Assembly (NCBI GenBank): GCA_030159075.1 | Contig: BROG01000820.1 | Location: forward strand, 124,001-188,000 | Reading direction: 5' to 3' | Source: Atrina japonica | Lineage: Eukaryota > Mollusca > Bivalvia > Pterioida > Pinnidae | DNA: 64,000 nucleotides | Shown: in pieces, positions 1-12,900 of the stretch | Numbering within the stretch: the stretch's first letter is position 1 | How the letters are laid out: each line of letters begins with the position of its first letter | Program-made: the position numbers and the translations under genes | The notes under the pieces: generated by a model | What the model saw: the letters and a program-made list of their open reading frames with translations, nothing else | Told to the model about the DNA's origin: nothing | Databases searched by the model: none

Positions 1-52
1 ACACACACACACACGTACGCACGCACGCACGCACGCACGCGAGCACACACAC
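1..52. repeat. (CA)n / (CGCA)n microsatellite
   Basis: Window starts inside an acacac run that shifts to acgcacgc repeats and back. Confidence 0.9.
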
Positions 53-149
53 CGTGGTTTCCGGTTTAGAATATCGTATGTCGATATTACGTGTAAAGAT
101 GTCATAACTGACTTTTTAATAAATGTTTTTGGTTTCATCTTATGGTATA

Positions 150-362
150 AAGCTTTTGGTTTTGTACCCCACATATGGCGGCAGGTTTTTTAACAGTGGT
201 GTAATGAACCCGATAAAACACCACCGGGTTTTCGCAACTAAACTGGCAAGCTTTCTATCAAAATTAGCTTAGGTTCCAGTTGGACTCGAACCCTCGCAGA
301 CTAGAGGTAGAAATCTCATGTTTTAGAGCGAGATTCTTGAACCACATGGCCACGAAGGCTAG
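150..362 (-). mobile_element. tRNA-headed SINE, molluscan core type
   Basis: The minus strand has a perfect B box GGTTCGAGTCC (292-282) and a plausible A box near 345. It is followed by a body with gccagtttagttgcgaaaac and ggtggtgtt, the central domain shared with the 19060 and 40445 copies. Confidence 0.65.
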
Positions 363-485
363 CAAATATTGCTTATTAAAATATGGTATGCCATAGTGTG
401 AGTTCCCAAGGGTATACAAAAACCCAGTACCTGGTATTTCGGTACAAGCCGATTCTCTTATACTGAAGTAATGTTTCGCTCATAT

Positions 486-714
486 ACTTTATACCTGGAA
501 ATTTTCGCCCCTGCTTATTTTTGCCATTTCACACAGAAAACACATTCGCCCCATCTTAAATTCGTCCCAAGTCACCATAGTCTCGTAGATGACATGTACG
601 TCCGTGCTTTAGTAATTTAGCTTGACATTTTCGCTTTCATTTTTAATTTTCCCTCATGTCTAAGGTCGAAAATGGCGAAAATTAAACGGTAGCGAAAAGT
701 TCCAGGTTTACAGT
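486..714. mobile_element. MITE family G copy
   Basis: Foldback-like element with ends related to ctggaaattttcgccc and gcgaaaagttccaggtttacag. Copies are at 12348-12532, 41056-41285 and split at 43258-44100. Confidence 0.55.
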
Positions 715-861
715 GCTGTCATTTCAATTCTTCTAAAGCTAAGATACTAATTTTACAGTGGATACTCTAGGACGGATTTTACTATACATTTAGATTTATT
801 GTTTGGCCTTGTATGACACCGCTTATTTCGGATATATATATATTGATATTTTAAATTCGTG

Positions 862-903
862 TTCAATTGATGAAGTCCTGTTGGCAGAAACGATTGTCTT
901 GAA
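862..903 (+). ncRNA. Hammerhead-ribozyme-like motif (decayed)
   Basis: Stem I arms ttcaa/ttgaa flank a core reading TTGATGA (one change from CTGATGA), then a stem II, GAAA, a short stem III and GTC. The C-to-T change in the core would probably abolish cleavage. A poly-T/poly-G run follows (909-937). Confidence 0.5.
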
Positions 904-1959
904 TATTGTTTTTTTTTTTTTTTTGGGGGGGGGGGGGCTTTTTTGTTAAAACAATAGCTTTGATATTGTTAATGATATCTATTGTGAATGGTAGTAAATA
1001 TAAAACACGGTGAATAACTTAGATACACCGTGAACTGTGGAAGCACCATGCTCCACCCAGCAATCTGCGACCTTTGTCTAACTACTTTAGTTTTAAAATA
1101 GACCTATACTGTGGTTAGGACTGATTGAGAGTTTACACTCATTTCAAAGAAGGCAGAAAAAAACAAGAAAAATTTGATGCAAAGCATCAATTGCCAAAGT
1201 ATTTGAAGTTTTTTTTTTCAGTTACTTAATATCTATTACGGACAAAAAGGGTGAAAATAGAGGGGCGATTTCTTTAACACCAAGTTCACAAAACAATGAG
1301 AAATGGAGCATGTTCCTGTCAAATTCCAGTGTAATGATTTTAGTAGTATTGTAGATTGACATCAGCGATGTAGTATAATATAAAAAATGATAGTGTAATA
1401 ACTGCATAATAGTTACACCGTGAAAACTTGGTGGTATTAAATATTACAAATTTAGAAAAACATTTATGGAAGAAGCAAGTCCATGCTCGCAACCAACAAT
1501 CTGTTTAACCTTTGTCGACCTATCACTGACACTTTACACAAAATAAAATAACATTTTTAATGTAGTTAGATACTACAACTGTTTTTATGTCGTAAAAGTA
1601 AAAATGGGACCTTCGGTTCCGATTGTAAATATAGTTTTCACTTTGTTGTTTCCCACTCAATTATCATACAACAGAAGGAAAACAAAAAAATGATAAAAAA
1701 AAAAAAATATAATAATATGCTCTTACAAAAAGAAAATCAAGATATCCCAAATCGACTAAATTGAGAAATCGCGGTATTATACCTTAATTGCATTTTGATG
1801 GATTAAATTGAACACTGAATGGTTTGGCAATATACATGAAATGATTGTATATCCGCGTTGAGCCTTCCATATAACTTCCTAACTTAATTTGAAATATATT
1901 CAGTTCATAATATTGTGAGATATCAAATGGACACCAGAAATGACTTTATTTTGGGAAAA

Positions 1960-2560
1960 TTGAACACTGAATGGTTTGGCAATATACATGAAATGCTTGT
2001 ATATTGAGCATAATTTAGTTTATCAGTTCATTTGTGAGATATTACACCATATACCGGAAATTAAGGGACGACACTGTTTTGTTTGTTCGCTAACACATGG
2101 TTTTTATATCTCCCAGATGATCCGATATGCCAGTGCGTGTTCAACATATGAACATTTCATATACAGTGACTTTTTACTGATTAGTTTTGTAAGAAAGATT
2201 TCGGGAATTATATAAATTCGCGTTTGAGTTCAACATTTTGAAATTTTTACGGTCGGTATAACAACCTTGTATGCAGTTGCAGTGGTTCGCAGAGTGATCA
2301 TGAAATGTTGAATTTCCTGTTCGATAGTGGTTGTTTAACAGTTTTTACCGACGATGAGGATTCAGGTGTGACCGGTCAACAGGGGATGCTTACTCTTCCA
2401 TGGCATTTGATCCCATCTCTGGTTTTCCAGAGGTCCGTGTTTGTCCAATTTTTACCAGATTTGTATATTGTCTTATGAAACTTTTTTTCGATTAATACTT
2501 TGGTAACTATGATTTTGGTATTTGTTATGGAAAGCTGATGATAAGAATGCCGAAAACGTT
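1960..2560 (+). mobile_element. Penelope-like element 3' copy, plus orientation
   Basis: Plus-strand translation around 2095-2175 gives HGFYISQMIRYASAC and TYEHFIYSDFLL, the RT C-terminal motif. It is followed by the 3' tail in inverse orientation to most copies (caggggatgcttactcttcc at 2380). It faces a second, minus-oriented copy at 2810-3010, forming an inverted pair. Confidence 0.6.
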
Positions 2561-2809
2561 GTAACTTCATAGTAAAAGTTTCAGATTTCCGTCGGTGTCT
2601 TTTGGATGAAGTCACTTGTAATTTATTCTATTATGACAATCATATTCACCAAATATATCGCATTCACATTAAGTATGAACGTTGTCTTTGTGAATTGACC
2701 AAAGAATTTCGATATATTGAGACGTCGAATTAAATGATGTCTGGTTTTTCTCAATAAGAAATTCCGGCGTCTTCAAAAATACTCGTCTTGGTGAAAAACA
2801 GATAGACAT

Positions 2810-3010
2810 CTTGAAATCAAGACGTGGAATCAGGTGCCATGGAGGAGTAAGCATCCCCTGTCGACAGGCACACCCGCCGTGAGTCCACAGAATTTAAATG
2901 AAATAAATACGAGAGGAACGAATCCCCGTCATAATTGGTACAGACGTCTCAACAACTGCCATCGAACAGGCAACTCAACATTTCACTTAGTGAAACAGAG
3001 TAATCGCAAA
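2810..3010 (-). mobile_element. Penelope-like element 3' tail fragment
   Basis: Contains the conserved tail (gtgccatggaggagtaagca, cacccgccgtgagtcc) and the tttcacttagtgaaa palindrome near 2982-2996. It is in opposite orientation to the 1960-2560 copy. Confidence 0.6.
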
Positions 3011-3577
3011 TAGGACTGTTGAAATGCTTTTCGGGATTACTAGATCCGGTAATAGGAAAAGAATTGTCACTGAGGCTAAAAAGTTGTAGATCTTGTCATT
3101 GTCCTTTTGTATTTCTTGTGTAAGGTTCAGAAAAGTGTTTGAGTTAGCAAAAGGTATGTATCTGAAAATTAGTAGAAATGTATGATGTAAATATGCACAA
3201 ATTAGATGCAATTATTGAGGCAACTGCATCAAATCTTTGTAGCAAGATGATCCATCAGGAATTGTTACTGTATTTGCAGGAGAATGTTTGGATTTCTGTG
3301 ATTAACGTTTAATCAACTCAAATAGTAATTTGCAATGCAAACCCCCGCAAATCGGAATCTAATAGTTGCAAATTATTCTATTTTAAGCCTGATCTATCTG
3401 TCTTCATTTAGATTAGAGCTTAAATACAGAACCCTTGTATGCTGACAACATCAATTCGCCCAAAGTCATGTCGACTGTAAACAACCACAATTAGCAAGAG
3501 TCATAAATGATTAATCGTATGTGCTTCATTTGCCATACAAATCAGTGTCTCCGGAAATCATTTATGAAATGTAAACA

Positions 3578-3615
3578 GAACGATAGTTTCTGTCAATAGG
3601 ACTTCATCATTTGAG
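3578..3615 (-). ncRNA. Hammerhead-ribozyme-like motif (decayed)
   Basis: Minus strand ctcaa/atgatga with stem II gtc/gac and GAAA kept, but the 3' arm is lost (cagaacg replaces the expected sequence). Confidence 0.35.
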
Positions 3616-3906
3616 CTCGACTTTGGTATAAATGTATATTAAAAAAAAATTATATCATACAAGAACAAATAATAAATCCTAATCTTTGTACCTTTACTTT
3701 TTATTCATTCTGTCTGTGAACGATTTTTCTTCAAACATAACAAATGCGGTTAGGAAATAACATCACGGTATTGTTGTTTCCTATTACCCATTAGTTGAAT
3801 ATTACAGCAGAAATATTAGACGATACTTCCTCGTATAAATATGAGTATAGCGTCGACGTATACGAAGTAACACTTCGATATTGTTGAAAATGAATAAACT
3901 TGACAT

Positions 3907-3910
<4 letters not shown>

Positions 3911-3966
<56 letters not shown>
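3911..3966. repeat. (GA)n microsatellite
   Basis: 56 bp of uninterrupted ga. Confidence 0.95.
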
Positions 3967-3968
<2 letters not shown>

Positions 3969-4650
3969 TAAAAGGAGTATTTTATTGTAAGTTGTTTATT
4001 CTATAAATGAGTTTGTTACATTCAGATATTTCAGTTGCAATCTTGGCAAATACCGGGAAAAATATCGCAATATCGTAAAAATAAGTTTCCTTTAGAAGAA
4101 TATCTTATGCTTGATATTAATATATTTGTTATATGTAATGATAATTGTACAGAAATCATCAAACACTTACAATGAATGTGTTATCATGTGTTATGTCATC
4201 GAGAATAACTTAGTGTTATGACAAGTGTAAATCCAAAATAACAATGTGCAAAATTTATTCCACCTTTAATATTTGGTCCCTGAAAATCTCGTGGGACATA
4301 CCTATCTCTATTAACACAGTACTTTACCAGTCATCACATTTTTATACAAGGGACACCTTAACAAAATTAGCAAAGTGATATTATATTATCAAATTTGAGT
4401 GGTGTAGCCCTATAGCATATAATAAATTATTCAGTATATCGGGCAGTGTAGGCTAATAAAACAGTCTTGTTAATTAGTCTATTCGCAGAATTGATGTTTT
4501 GACATTAAACGGGAATTCATAATCAACCTCCTTAGCACCAACGTACGTAAATATATTATTAAATAAAGTAATAAATCAAGTAAGTAAAGACATAATTCAT
4601 CATTTGTATTAAAGATACTGGATGTCAATGTATAATTTCATTCTACTTTT

Positions 4651-5825
4651 TAGCTCACCTGGCCCGAAGGGCCAAGTGAGCTATTGCTATAGCAAAAGGT
4701 CCGGCATCCGTCGTCGCACGTTGTCGTCCGTCTTTTAACTTTTGCATTTAAACATCTTCTTCTCAAGAACCAGTGGGTCAATTTTAACCAAACTTGGCAT
4801 ATAGCATCCCCATGTAAAGCCGCATAGAGTTTGCGAATGAAAAGATAGGACCAATGGGGACCCTAAAAGGACCAAAACTTGGTACATTTTTAAAAATCTT
4901 CTTCTCATGAACCAATGATCAGATGAGTTTCAAATTTTATATGCATGATTGCTAAGTTAATATCTACGAAAATGAAATATGTCCATTGACGAGCCACTAG
5001 GGGGCGCTTCAATAACACAGGGTATATTTGTATTACAAATTGTTTAATAACTGTTATCTGAGGATCATTTTGACAAAATTTCATGGTCATGGGGTTAAAG
5101 ATGAAGGTCACAGACACCTAAGTAAATGGAAAATATATGTTTTTTTGTGTAAAATTTTCAACATTTTTGGAGCTGGCCTGGCTCAGTCGGTAGCACGCTC
5201 GACTCTTGATCGTGAGGTTGTGAGTTCGAGTCCAGCCGGCGGTAGGTTGGTTTCCTGTCTGTCGGATGAGACAGTAAAAACCGTGGTCCCGTGTCACAGT
5301 AGGTGTTAAAGAACCCTCACTACTCAATGGCCGTAAGTGCCGAGCATAGGCCAAAATTTGAAGCCCTTCACCGGTATTTGATGACGTCTCCATATGAGTG
5401 AAATATTCTTGAGTGGGACGTTAAACAACAATAAACAAACAAACAAATCAACATTTTTGACCACTTCTCCAAAACCATTGGACCAATTTGAACCAAACTT
5501 GACAGGAGGTATAACCATGTAAAGCCGCATAATGTTTGCAGATGAAAAGGGACTAGGGCCATACTTGGCTACTATGGCTAAATATAGAGCGAATGAGTCA
5601 GCAGATATTTTTGATTTAATTTATGTATCTCCAAAATTATTAAAGCTAGAGAAAAAACCTTTACCTTAAAATGAGCAGCTTGCAAAAATCTACAAATGTT
5701 TTATTCTGGTGGAAATTGTTGGGTCGACCCTTATGTGAGTTATTTCCCCGTTTTTTTGAAATTTTCATGTTTTTGGATTTTTTTTTACATAAGAGAGACT
5801 TAAGACCCCTTGGGCCTCTTGTTTT
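4651..5825. mobile_element. Dispersed repeat with terminal hairpin
   Basis: Begins with a strong hairpin (tagctcacctggcccgaag and its complement, 4651-4683). It ends with ccttgggcctcttgtttt at about 5825. Related pieces occur at 7003-7260 and 63030-63672. The SINE at 5170-5447 is inserted in it. The same opening is a very common dispersed repeat in bivalve genomes as I recall; the class is not certain. Confidence 0.65.
5170..5447 (+). mobile_element. tRNA-headed SINE with target-site duplication
   Basis: The head carries RNA polymerase III A and B boxes (ctggctcagtcggtag and gttcgagtcc). It is followed by a body ending gagtgggacgttaaacaaca and a simple tail of aaac repeats. A perfect 12-bp duplication, tcaacatttttg, flanks it at 5158-5169 and 5448-5459. 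It is inserted inside an older dispersed repeat (4651-5825). A second copy is at 61583-61867. Confidence 0.9.
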
Positions 5826-5999
5826 CCTAAAATCATTAAGAAAAAAAGAAATATTTGCGTTTTGTTTGTTTTATTCTTGTAAACATGTAAACAGACGAAA
5901 TCAGTTACACGTGAAGTTAATTTTGATTTATGTCATTTGACCCCCATTGGTTTAATCCTTTAACCCCTATATATCGTATTGGTATGTTCTATTATATTA

Positions 6000-6215
6000 G
6001 ACCAGTCTATTGTAGTCTGTAAGGGTAACGCCTCATCTGAAAGACCAGTGACTTTCACTTGTTACACTGAGCACCTGGCGAAGGATCACTCACTTCTTTT
6101 GTAAAGAATTCTTCGGAATGACCTTGCATCCGGAATATAAAACCCAAGACCTCCCGCGTGCGAGGCAAACACATTGTTATCCGACTCAACCACAGCGAAT
6201 GATCTATTTTAAAAA
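6000..6215 (-). mobile_element. SINE-like element, minus strand
   Basis: A tRNA-like head (gctgtggttgagtcggata, gaggtcttgggttt) reads on minus from about 6205. It is followed by a body ending cagatgaggcgttaccctta. Confidence 0.5.
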
Positions 6216-7002
6216 AGAGAAGAAAATTTCTCACATGAACACCTACACACGTACTATATGATATTTATCTAGGGTTTTCTCTAGAGAAACAGGTGCTGGC
6301 AATTTGCCATGAACATTTAGATACATCAGTATACATAAAGGTATATTTGTCAGCGTGTTGATGAAGAGCGAATGATTTGATTTAAAAAAGAAGCTATAAT
6401 AAAACGAATTGAAAGTGAAGCCGCCTTTATCACAGTGTAATTAGTCTATACTGTGATGAAACAACCTGCCTACCAAATTGTAACAAAATGTTTGCGTAGT
6501 GCATTGTGTTGAGAAGTCTCTCTGTCGATTAAGATCGCAAATGAATGCATGTTCATGGCACGATCCTGGCAGGTGATTGAAAACAAACACGTGTTTCAGC
6601 CAGAAATCAGTGGTGTGACGACATTCAGATAATTAATATGAAAACAAACCAGAGTCAATTAACGCGTAATTGAAATAACGCATTATACATTGAATTTGTG
6701 ATGAACTTTACAAAATGAGAAAGAAGTAAACTGCGTCATTTGTATCGATCGAGAAAATTAGTGTCCAAGAAAGAAAATACGACAATATTAGAAAAGAGTG
6801 TTAAAAAGGAAATGAAAAGATAAAAGGATACAGTATTGTTGTGTTTATATTTTGTGCGTTTGTTTGCTCTAATGGCGGAGGGGAAAATATCCGTCCATAA
6901 TTACCCCGCGAAAAGATCGCCTGTCTTATGTGAGTAAAGTGACACACTTTTCCTTATAATCAGTACAGGTGTCCGGGGAACACGAACCCGCGCTGTCACT
7001 TT

Positions 7003-7260
7003 TTAGCTCACCTGAACCGAATGAAGTGAGCTTTTCTGATCACCTGTTTTCCATCTATCAGTCTGTCCGTTAACTTTTCACACTTTCGAATTCTTCTCTA
7101 AAATGCATGATGGGATTTTGATAAAATTTTACTGGAGGCAAGTACTCAATGTCCACTACTAGATTTATGTTTTCCGGCTTGATCGGCTAAGGGGTGGATC
7201 CAGGGTGCGTAAAATTAGTCTGCATGGGTTTAAAAACCTATTGGATCCAGGGTGGGAAAA
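7003..7260. repeat. Fragment of the agctcacct hairpin repeat family
   Basis: Opens with tttttagctcacctgaaccg and its complement gaagtgagct, followed by the gtctgtccgttaacttttcac segment and a ggggtggatccagggtg motif, also seen at 63195. Confidence 0.5.
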
Positions 7261-8395
7261 ATTAGGCCCCAGAGGAGATTCCTGTCCTAAAACCATATAC
7301 AATATATCCCCACTAATAAGACTACCTAACTAACATGTACACAAATTGCTCTGATAAGTAATGTGATCTCTCAAGTGAGCGTCTCGACTTAAATATTCTT
7401 TAATATATATACACAATGTATACCAAGTGACACATCCGGGTTGTGTCAAAAACCAAAACAATACTGTCTATTTTCCAAAAATAGGGTGTGCAGATAAAAC
7501 ATATTGCCTCTCACAGATTCTGTCCATTGACGATTCTCATATATGTTTGTGTCAACAAGAAGTCTTTCACCCCTGTTATGATTTGATTTAGTATCGTTGT
7601 ATTTGAAAACATGTGCCAATTTACCTTGGTAGACCTATATTTTGTTTTGGTTTTTGTCAGAACCCGGATGTGCTACTTTATTTGTGAAGACCTATGAGAC
7701 AATACAATCCAGGTTAATTGATGTTGGACCAGAATAGAAATGGATACTTCACGTCTTTACTTACAATGTGTATAGTTATAAAACCTGAAATAAAATATTA
7801 AATAATCGATATGTTCGAAACGAAACATCTGTCTTAAAGTAAGTAGATATATGTAGATAATTGCTAATTCAAACATTCGACTTTACGACCGTTCCAATGT
7901 TACTGCCGGATTAGTTATTTCAAATGTTACTGTCGGATTATTTTATCGTCTTAAGCATGAGGTCGTCTTTATGTAAATATTCCTCTGTATTTGTATGATA
8001 CCAAGTCAGTTCAGGTTAGCGATGTGGTTCAATTGCCTCTTGTTTTAAATCAAATTCAAATTATAAAGTTCTTGAAATCTTCAAATTTTAAACATTTTAG
8101 GAATTCTTTCTGACTGAACAATGAAATGTACTGTAACTTTGTCTCAGACCGTAAGATTTTATCAGACAAATCCTTTGATCTGAAAATGTTCAGAAACTCT
8201 ATAGAAATTTATGTTGATGTAGCCATAAACGTTTAACAAAAGTCAAGGACAGACTGACAATTGCCTGATTGTTTGGATATTATGGAAATCGAACATAAAC
8301 ATGACAAGTTGGCAACTGTTTCGTTATAAGCAAGACAAGAGCATTATTGATTCTGAGAATTTATTATTTTTAAACTCAACATCTGAAAACATTGG

Positions 8396-8480
8396 GTGCT
8401 TCAGTTAGCTTGAGCTTTTGGGGTTAGAGCGCCAGACTCGTAAACTGAGTTCCCTGGTTCAATTCCCATCAGCTGTATTA
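8396..8480 (+). mobile_element. tRNA-like SINE head fragment
   Basis: A recognisable A box region (agttagcttgagc) and B box (ggttcaattcc) about 45 bp apart, with an extended D-loop region. It does not fold as a clean tRNA by eye, so a SINE head is more likely than a tRNA gene. Confidence 0.45.
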
Positions 8481-9986
8481 TTTATCTTTCTTCTATAAAC
8501 ATCAGTTGAAGTATATTGTTGTACGTGTACATGTATTCTATATTGTAAACGTTGTCTTTTTAGATTTCTGTTTTAAATTTGAGGTACTTGAAACAGAGTG
8601 TAACTAATGCTAGTTGCAATAAAAGTAAACAGTATTGACGTTGGACGTTAATTCATTATTATGACAATCCATCAAAATATTTATACCATGGGTATGATTA
8701 TGATTTTCAGTACATGAAACTTTATTATTCTAGCCAGAAAAAAAGTCTCATTAATGACATGAAACCAGCCTCTACTCGCGCTAGGCGTTGTACTATAAAA
8801 AAAAACCATTATGTTGAAAAATGTTTATATAGCATGTGTCAATAGTTGTTGGACTTCACTTGCAATTCCTAAGGTCTGAATAAAAGGAAACATCCATAAA
8901 CATACATTAAAAACTCAAATTAAAACGAAGGGATCAACAAACAGTATTTTCCACAAACACATATAATTCCTATAATAAGTTAAAACGTGCTCTCATCCGG
9001 TCCGGTTTTGCTCTTACTAGTATCATAAATTGAGTTTTGCTTGTTGCGTGTTCATTAAAAAATTTGGGCCATAATTGATGACGTATGATTCCCAGTGTGA
9101 CAACGGCTTTCACTTGACTTTTTATTTAGAAGGTTATTCAATAAATTTCAGCAAATCAGTAAAAATAATAAACTCTTAATAAAAGTCGCATCCTAGCATG
9201 ATTTATAAAGATTCCCTGTAAATACCCGAATAATTGCAGAGCCCTCTTACGGTCATGTTCTCTAGAGTACTGGAAGACAAAGTAATGATTTGACGCGTCA
9301 GCCCAATACAAATAGAATTGACCAATAACGGACAACAAACTATTCAATTGTAGTGTTACGACTGTAGCGATCGAAGTACTCGAGTTTTAGATATTCTCCA
9401 CATGTTTACGGTAATGCCCTAAGAAGAACGGATTAAAGTATCTTCATTACAGCAGAGTTCTAATGAGAATTTTCTGTATATACTGTTTATGGTTTATCGT
9501 CTTTCACCAGGTAGTTATAAACCACTATGGAATAATACAGCGAATTCATTGCAGTATACATAGTTAACATCTCGTACTAAACAGACCTACTGAAGTTTTG
9601 TTGCCATAGAAACGATAACTTTTGTATAAAACATATGCATTTTCAGAGTGTTGCTTTATATCTGCTGAGAAACTCTATGTTTTTCTTACATTTTGCCAAA
9701 ATATGTGTGAATTGTTGTCTGTTTATCTTGTAATAGTGTTAAGTTAATAAGAGAAAGAAATCAATGATTGTTTTAGAACACACACACACTCACACACTCG
9801 CGAACACACATACACTTCAAACGAATCATACCCACACGCAAACACACACACAAACGTTTACACATATTGACACGCATACCTCACACACATAAACATTCAC
9901 AAAAATGCGACATACTCACGCAAGCACAAACGTTTACACACATACACGCGCGCGTGCAAACACGTATAGACACTCACGCTCATACA

Positions 9987-10895
9987 AGTATTAGGACTAG
10001 TATAGTATGGTTGTCATAGAAATATTAGGACTAGTATAGTATGGTTGTCATAGAAATATTAGGACAAGTATAGTGTGGTTTTTATAAAAGTAATAGAACA
10101 AGTATAGTATGGTTGTCATAGAAACATTAGGACAAGTATAGTATGGTTGTCATAGAAATATTAGGACTAGTATATATGGTTTTTATAAAAATATAAGGAC
10201 CAATATAGTATTGATATTATAGAGGTAATAGGACAAGTATAGTATGGTTGTCATAGAAATATTAGGACTAGTGTAGTATGGTTATTATAGAAGTATTAGG
10301 ACTAGTATAGTATGGTTGTCATAGAAGTATTAGGACTAGTATAGTATGGTTGTCATAGAAATATTAGGACTAGTATAGTATGGTTATCATAGAAGTATGA
10401 GAACTCGTGTAGTATTGTTATTATAGAAGTATAAGGACTAGTATTGCATTGTTATTTTAGAAATATTAGGACTAGTATAGTGTTATTATATATAGAAGCA
10501 TTAGGACAGGTATATTATAGTTGTCATAGAAATATTAGGACTAGTATAGTATGGTTGCCATAGAAGTATTAGGGCAAGTATAGTATGGTTGTCATAGAAA
10601 CATTAGGACTAGTATAGTATGGTTGTCATAGAAATATTAGGACTTGTATAGTATGGTTGTCATAGAAGTATTAGGACAAGTATAGTATGGTTGTCATATA
10701 AACATTAGGACAAGTATAGTATGGTTTTTTTAAAAATATAAGGACTAGTATAGTATGGTTATTATAAAAGTAATAGGACGGACAAGTATAGTATGGTTGT
10801 CATAGAAACATTAGGACTAGTATAGTATGGTTGGCATAGAAATATTAGGACTAGTATAGTATGGTTGTCATAGAAGTATTAGGACTAGTATAGTA
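9987..10895. repeat. 34-bp tandem array, about 26 copies
   Basis: The unit is roughly aggactagtatagtatggt followed by tgtcatagaaatatt. Copies differ by a few substitutions and small indels, with divergent copies near 10160-10230 and 10390-10500. A cryptic (CA)-rich tract (about 9778-9985) lies directly upstream. Confidence 0.9.
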
Positions 10896-12167
10896 GAGTC
10901 CATTTTTTCAGGGATTGATGGGTTAAAGGCGATGATGTCTTCATGTCTTTTGTGTGTGGGTTTAAGAAATCCAATCTGTCTTTCTAAACTCACAACATTC
11001 GTACAGTTGACGTCATTAGCCGCTAAATTACTATGATAATAATTGCTCAATATCATTTTGCATCTTAGGCGAATAAAACAAGTCTGACGTATAATCTTTA
11101 TAAACTTGAATTGAACTTTTCATATTAGTCTGTATATGTTCATATGCTTTACTGGAATCACATAATAATATCACGGTGCTGAACCATAGTAAATCAGGCT
11201 ATGTGTTAAATGTCAAAGAGCCACGTGAACGAACAATAAATTTAGTAGTCGTACTTCTACCAAAGTACATAGAACATTTATATACATTTATAATTTCTAT
11301 CAATACATTGAAGAAGTAGACGAGGCAAATAGGGGTCAAGTGAGATATCATACGAGTCATTAAATTTCCTGGAATATAACACACGTCCATAAATATGCGT
11401 ATCAGAGCTTCCATATGTTGCACAGTTAAGAAAACATGTTCTTTCCGGCTCTTTATTGTTATAATTTTACAAATAGTCTGCAGATGGATTCGCTATCGTT
11501 CTATTCGATATCAATTCAGTTGTTTTTCTCTTTTCATTATTTCTTTCTATGTGTTTTTCTGTATATTTGAAGACGTTACAAGATATAGATAACCTATTCA
11601 AGAGCCTGTCTATGATAAAATCATGCAAAACAGTCCAGAAGCAGATTCACCAATCTTCATGAATTTTGTTTGTAGGTTAACTTTACCACATTGAGTGTAA
11701 AATACATACACATTTTTGTATGACAGATTTATATTTTTGGCGATAGGTGGCGCCACCTTAAATTTTTTAATTTTCATGTAAAAACCAATAGAAAATACAT
11801 GAAATAAGCATACATTGAAATCATATTTATTATACTATGAAACATGCAAATGTTTTATCAACTAAAATATAATTACAAAAAAACACAGTTTATAGCCATA
11901 TCTGCCAAAAAATAATTGAGGTTTCACAAGGGCAGATAAACTTGGCAATTTTCCTAAATTCCAATTACTAAACATACCCAAGATCATAGGTCTTTATCTT
12001 CTAAGAGTTATAAATAAATATACCCAAATTCCAATTGTGATATGGACCTAACTACGTAGAATTCTTAAGTGTGACATTTATAATGCAATACGCGACATCG
12101 ATTATAAGTCTCTTCCGGTAGACTCCTGACCATAACTGATATACTAAGCTTTCTGTTGTAACATTAC

Positions 12168-12278
<111 letters not shown>

Positions 12279-12347
12279 AGCAATTGTCAGTTAGTTTCCT
12301 TACAAAAACATCGAGCACGTCGAAAAACAATCTGTTTTCACCAATCT

Positions 12348-12532
12348 ACCGTATACCTGCAAGTTTTCGCTATTTTCGTCCTTAGATATTCAAGTTAAAT
12401 AATTATAACACGGACATTACATTACATCCATAAGACTATGGGGACTTAGTGCTAACTGAAGACGAGGTAAATATGTTTTCTATCTTAAAAGGGCGAAAAT
12501 AACCCGGGACGAAAAAATCCAGGTATGCAGTA
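12348..12532. mobile_element. MITE family G copy next to the Ig exon
   Basis: Ends accgtatacctgcaagtttt and tccaggtatgcagtat are inverted copies of each other. It stops about 87 bp before the Ig exon at 12619. Confidence 0.5.
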
Positions 12533-12618
12533 TCTGCTTGTAATGTCGACAACAAAGTCTGTTCATTTCTCTTTCCATTAAGTCAAAACTGTCTATAATT
12601 TTTTTTCATTGTTTTCAG

Positions 12619-12900
12619 CGCCAGAATTTGTCAAACGATTATCAGGGGAGGCAACTGTAGATGAAGGGGAGACGGTAAGGTTTGATTGCAAGGTTGTTGC
12701 ATTTCCAAAACCTACAGTTAAGTGGTTCAAAGATGACGAACCAGTAACAGAACATTCCCGAATCAATGTAGAGGCCAATGAAAATGGAGAATTTTCGTTA
12801 GTCATCGAAAAAATCACGAAAACCGACGAAGCAGCTTATCGCTGTAAGGCGGAAAATCCCGAAGGTTCGTCCTCGAGTACAATATATTTAGCAGTCAAAG
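12619..12900 (+). CDS. I-set Ig domain exon of an Ig/membrane-hairpin protein (partial gene, first exon seen)
   Basis: One exon encodes one complete immunoglobulin I-set domain of about 94 residues, of the kind found in titin, twitchin, MLCK and palladin. It opens with a PEFVKRL strand. The B-strand Cys lies in RFDCKV, the core Trp in VKWFKDD, and the E/F strands carry the classic D-x-A-x-Y-x-C pattern (DEAAYRC). The acceptor is tttcag at 12613-12618 and the donor is caaag/gtatcc at 12900/12901. Both introns are phase 1, the usual symmetric layout of Ig-domain exons. The domain has no signal peptide near it and the sequence is of the intracellular muscle/cytoskeletal type. No upstream exon was found in 1-12618, so the gene starts outside the window or with exons I could not see. 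It splices in frame to 16318 and then 23930. The Ig call is near certain; the parent protein is not identified. Confidence 0.9.

Larger units (their letters stand above)
5826..9777. other. Non-coding, mostly unique DNA
   Basis: Apart from the SINE-like and hairpin-repeat pieces listed separately, no exon, RNA gene or strong repeat is seen. It may be intergenic or an upstream intron of the Ig gene. Confidence 0.5.

Noticed and set aside
271..362. Functional tRNA gene on the minus strand (also 8396-8480, 30235-30310)
   Set aside because: B boxes are good but the anticodon arms and acceptor stems do not pair, and each is followed by a SINE body.
5028..5393. Overlapping ORFs of about 90 aa on both strands
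   Set aside because: They are the translated SINE at 5170-5447.
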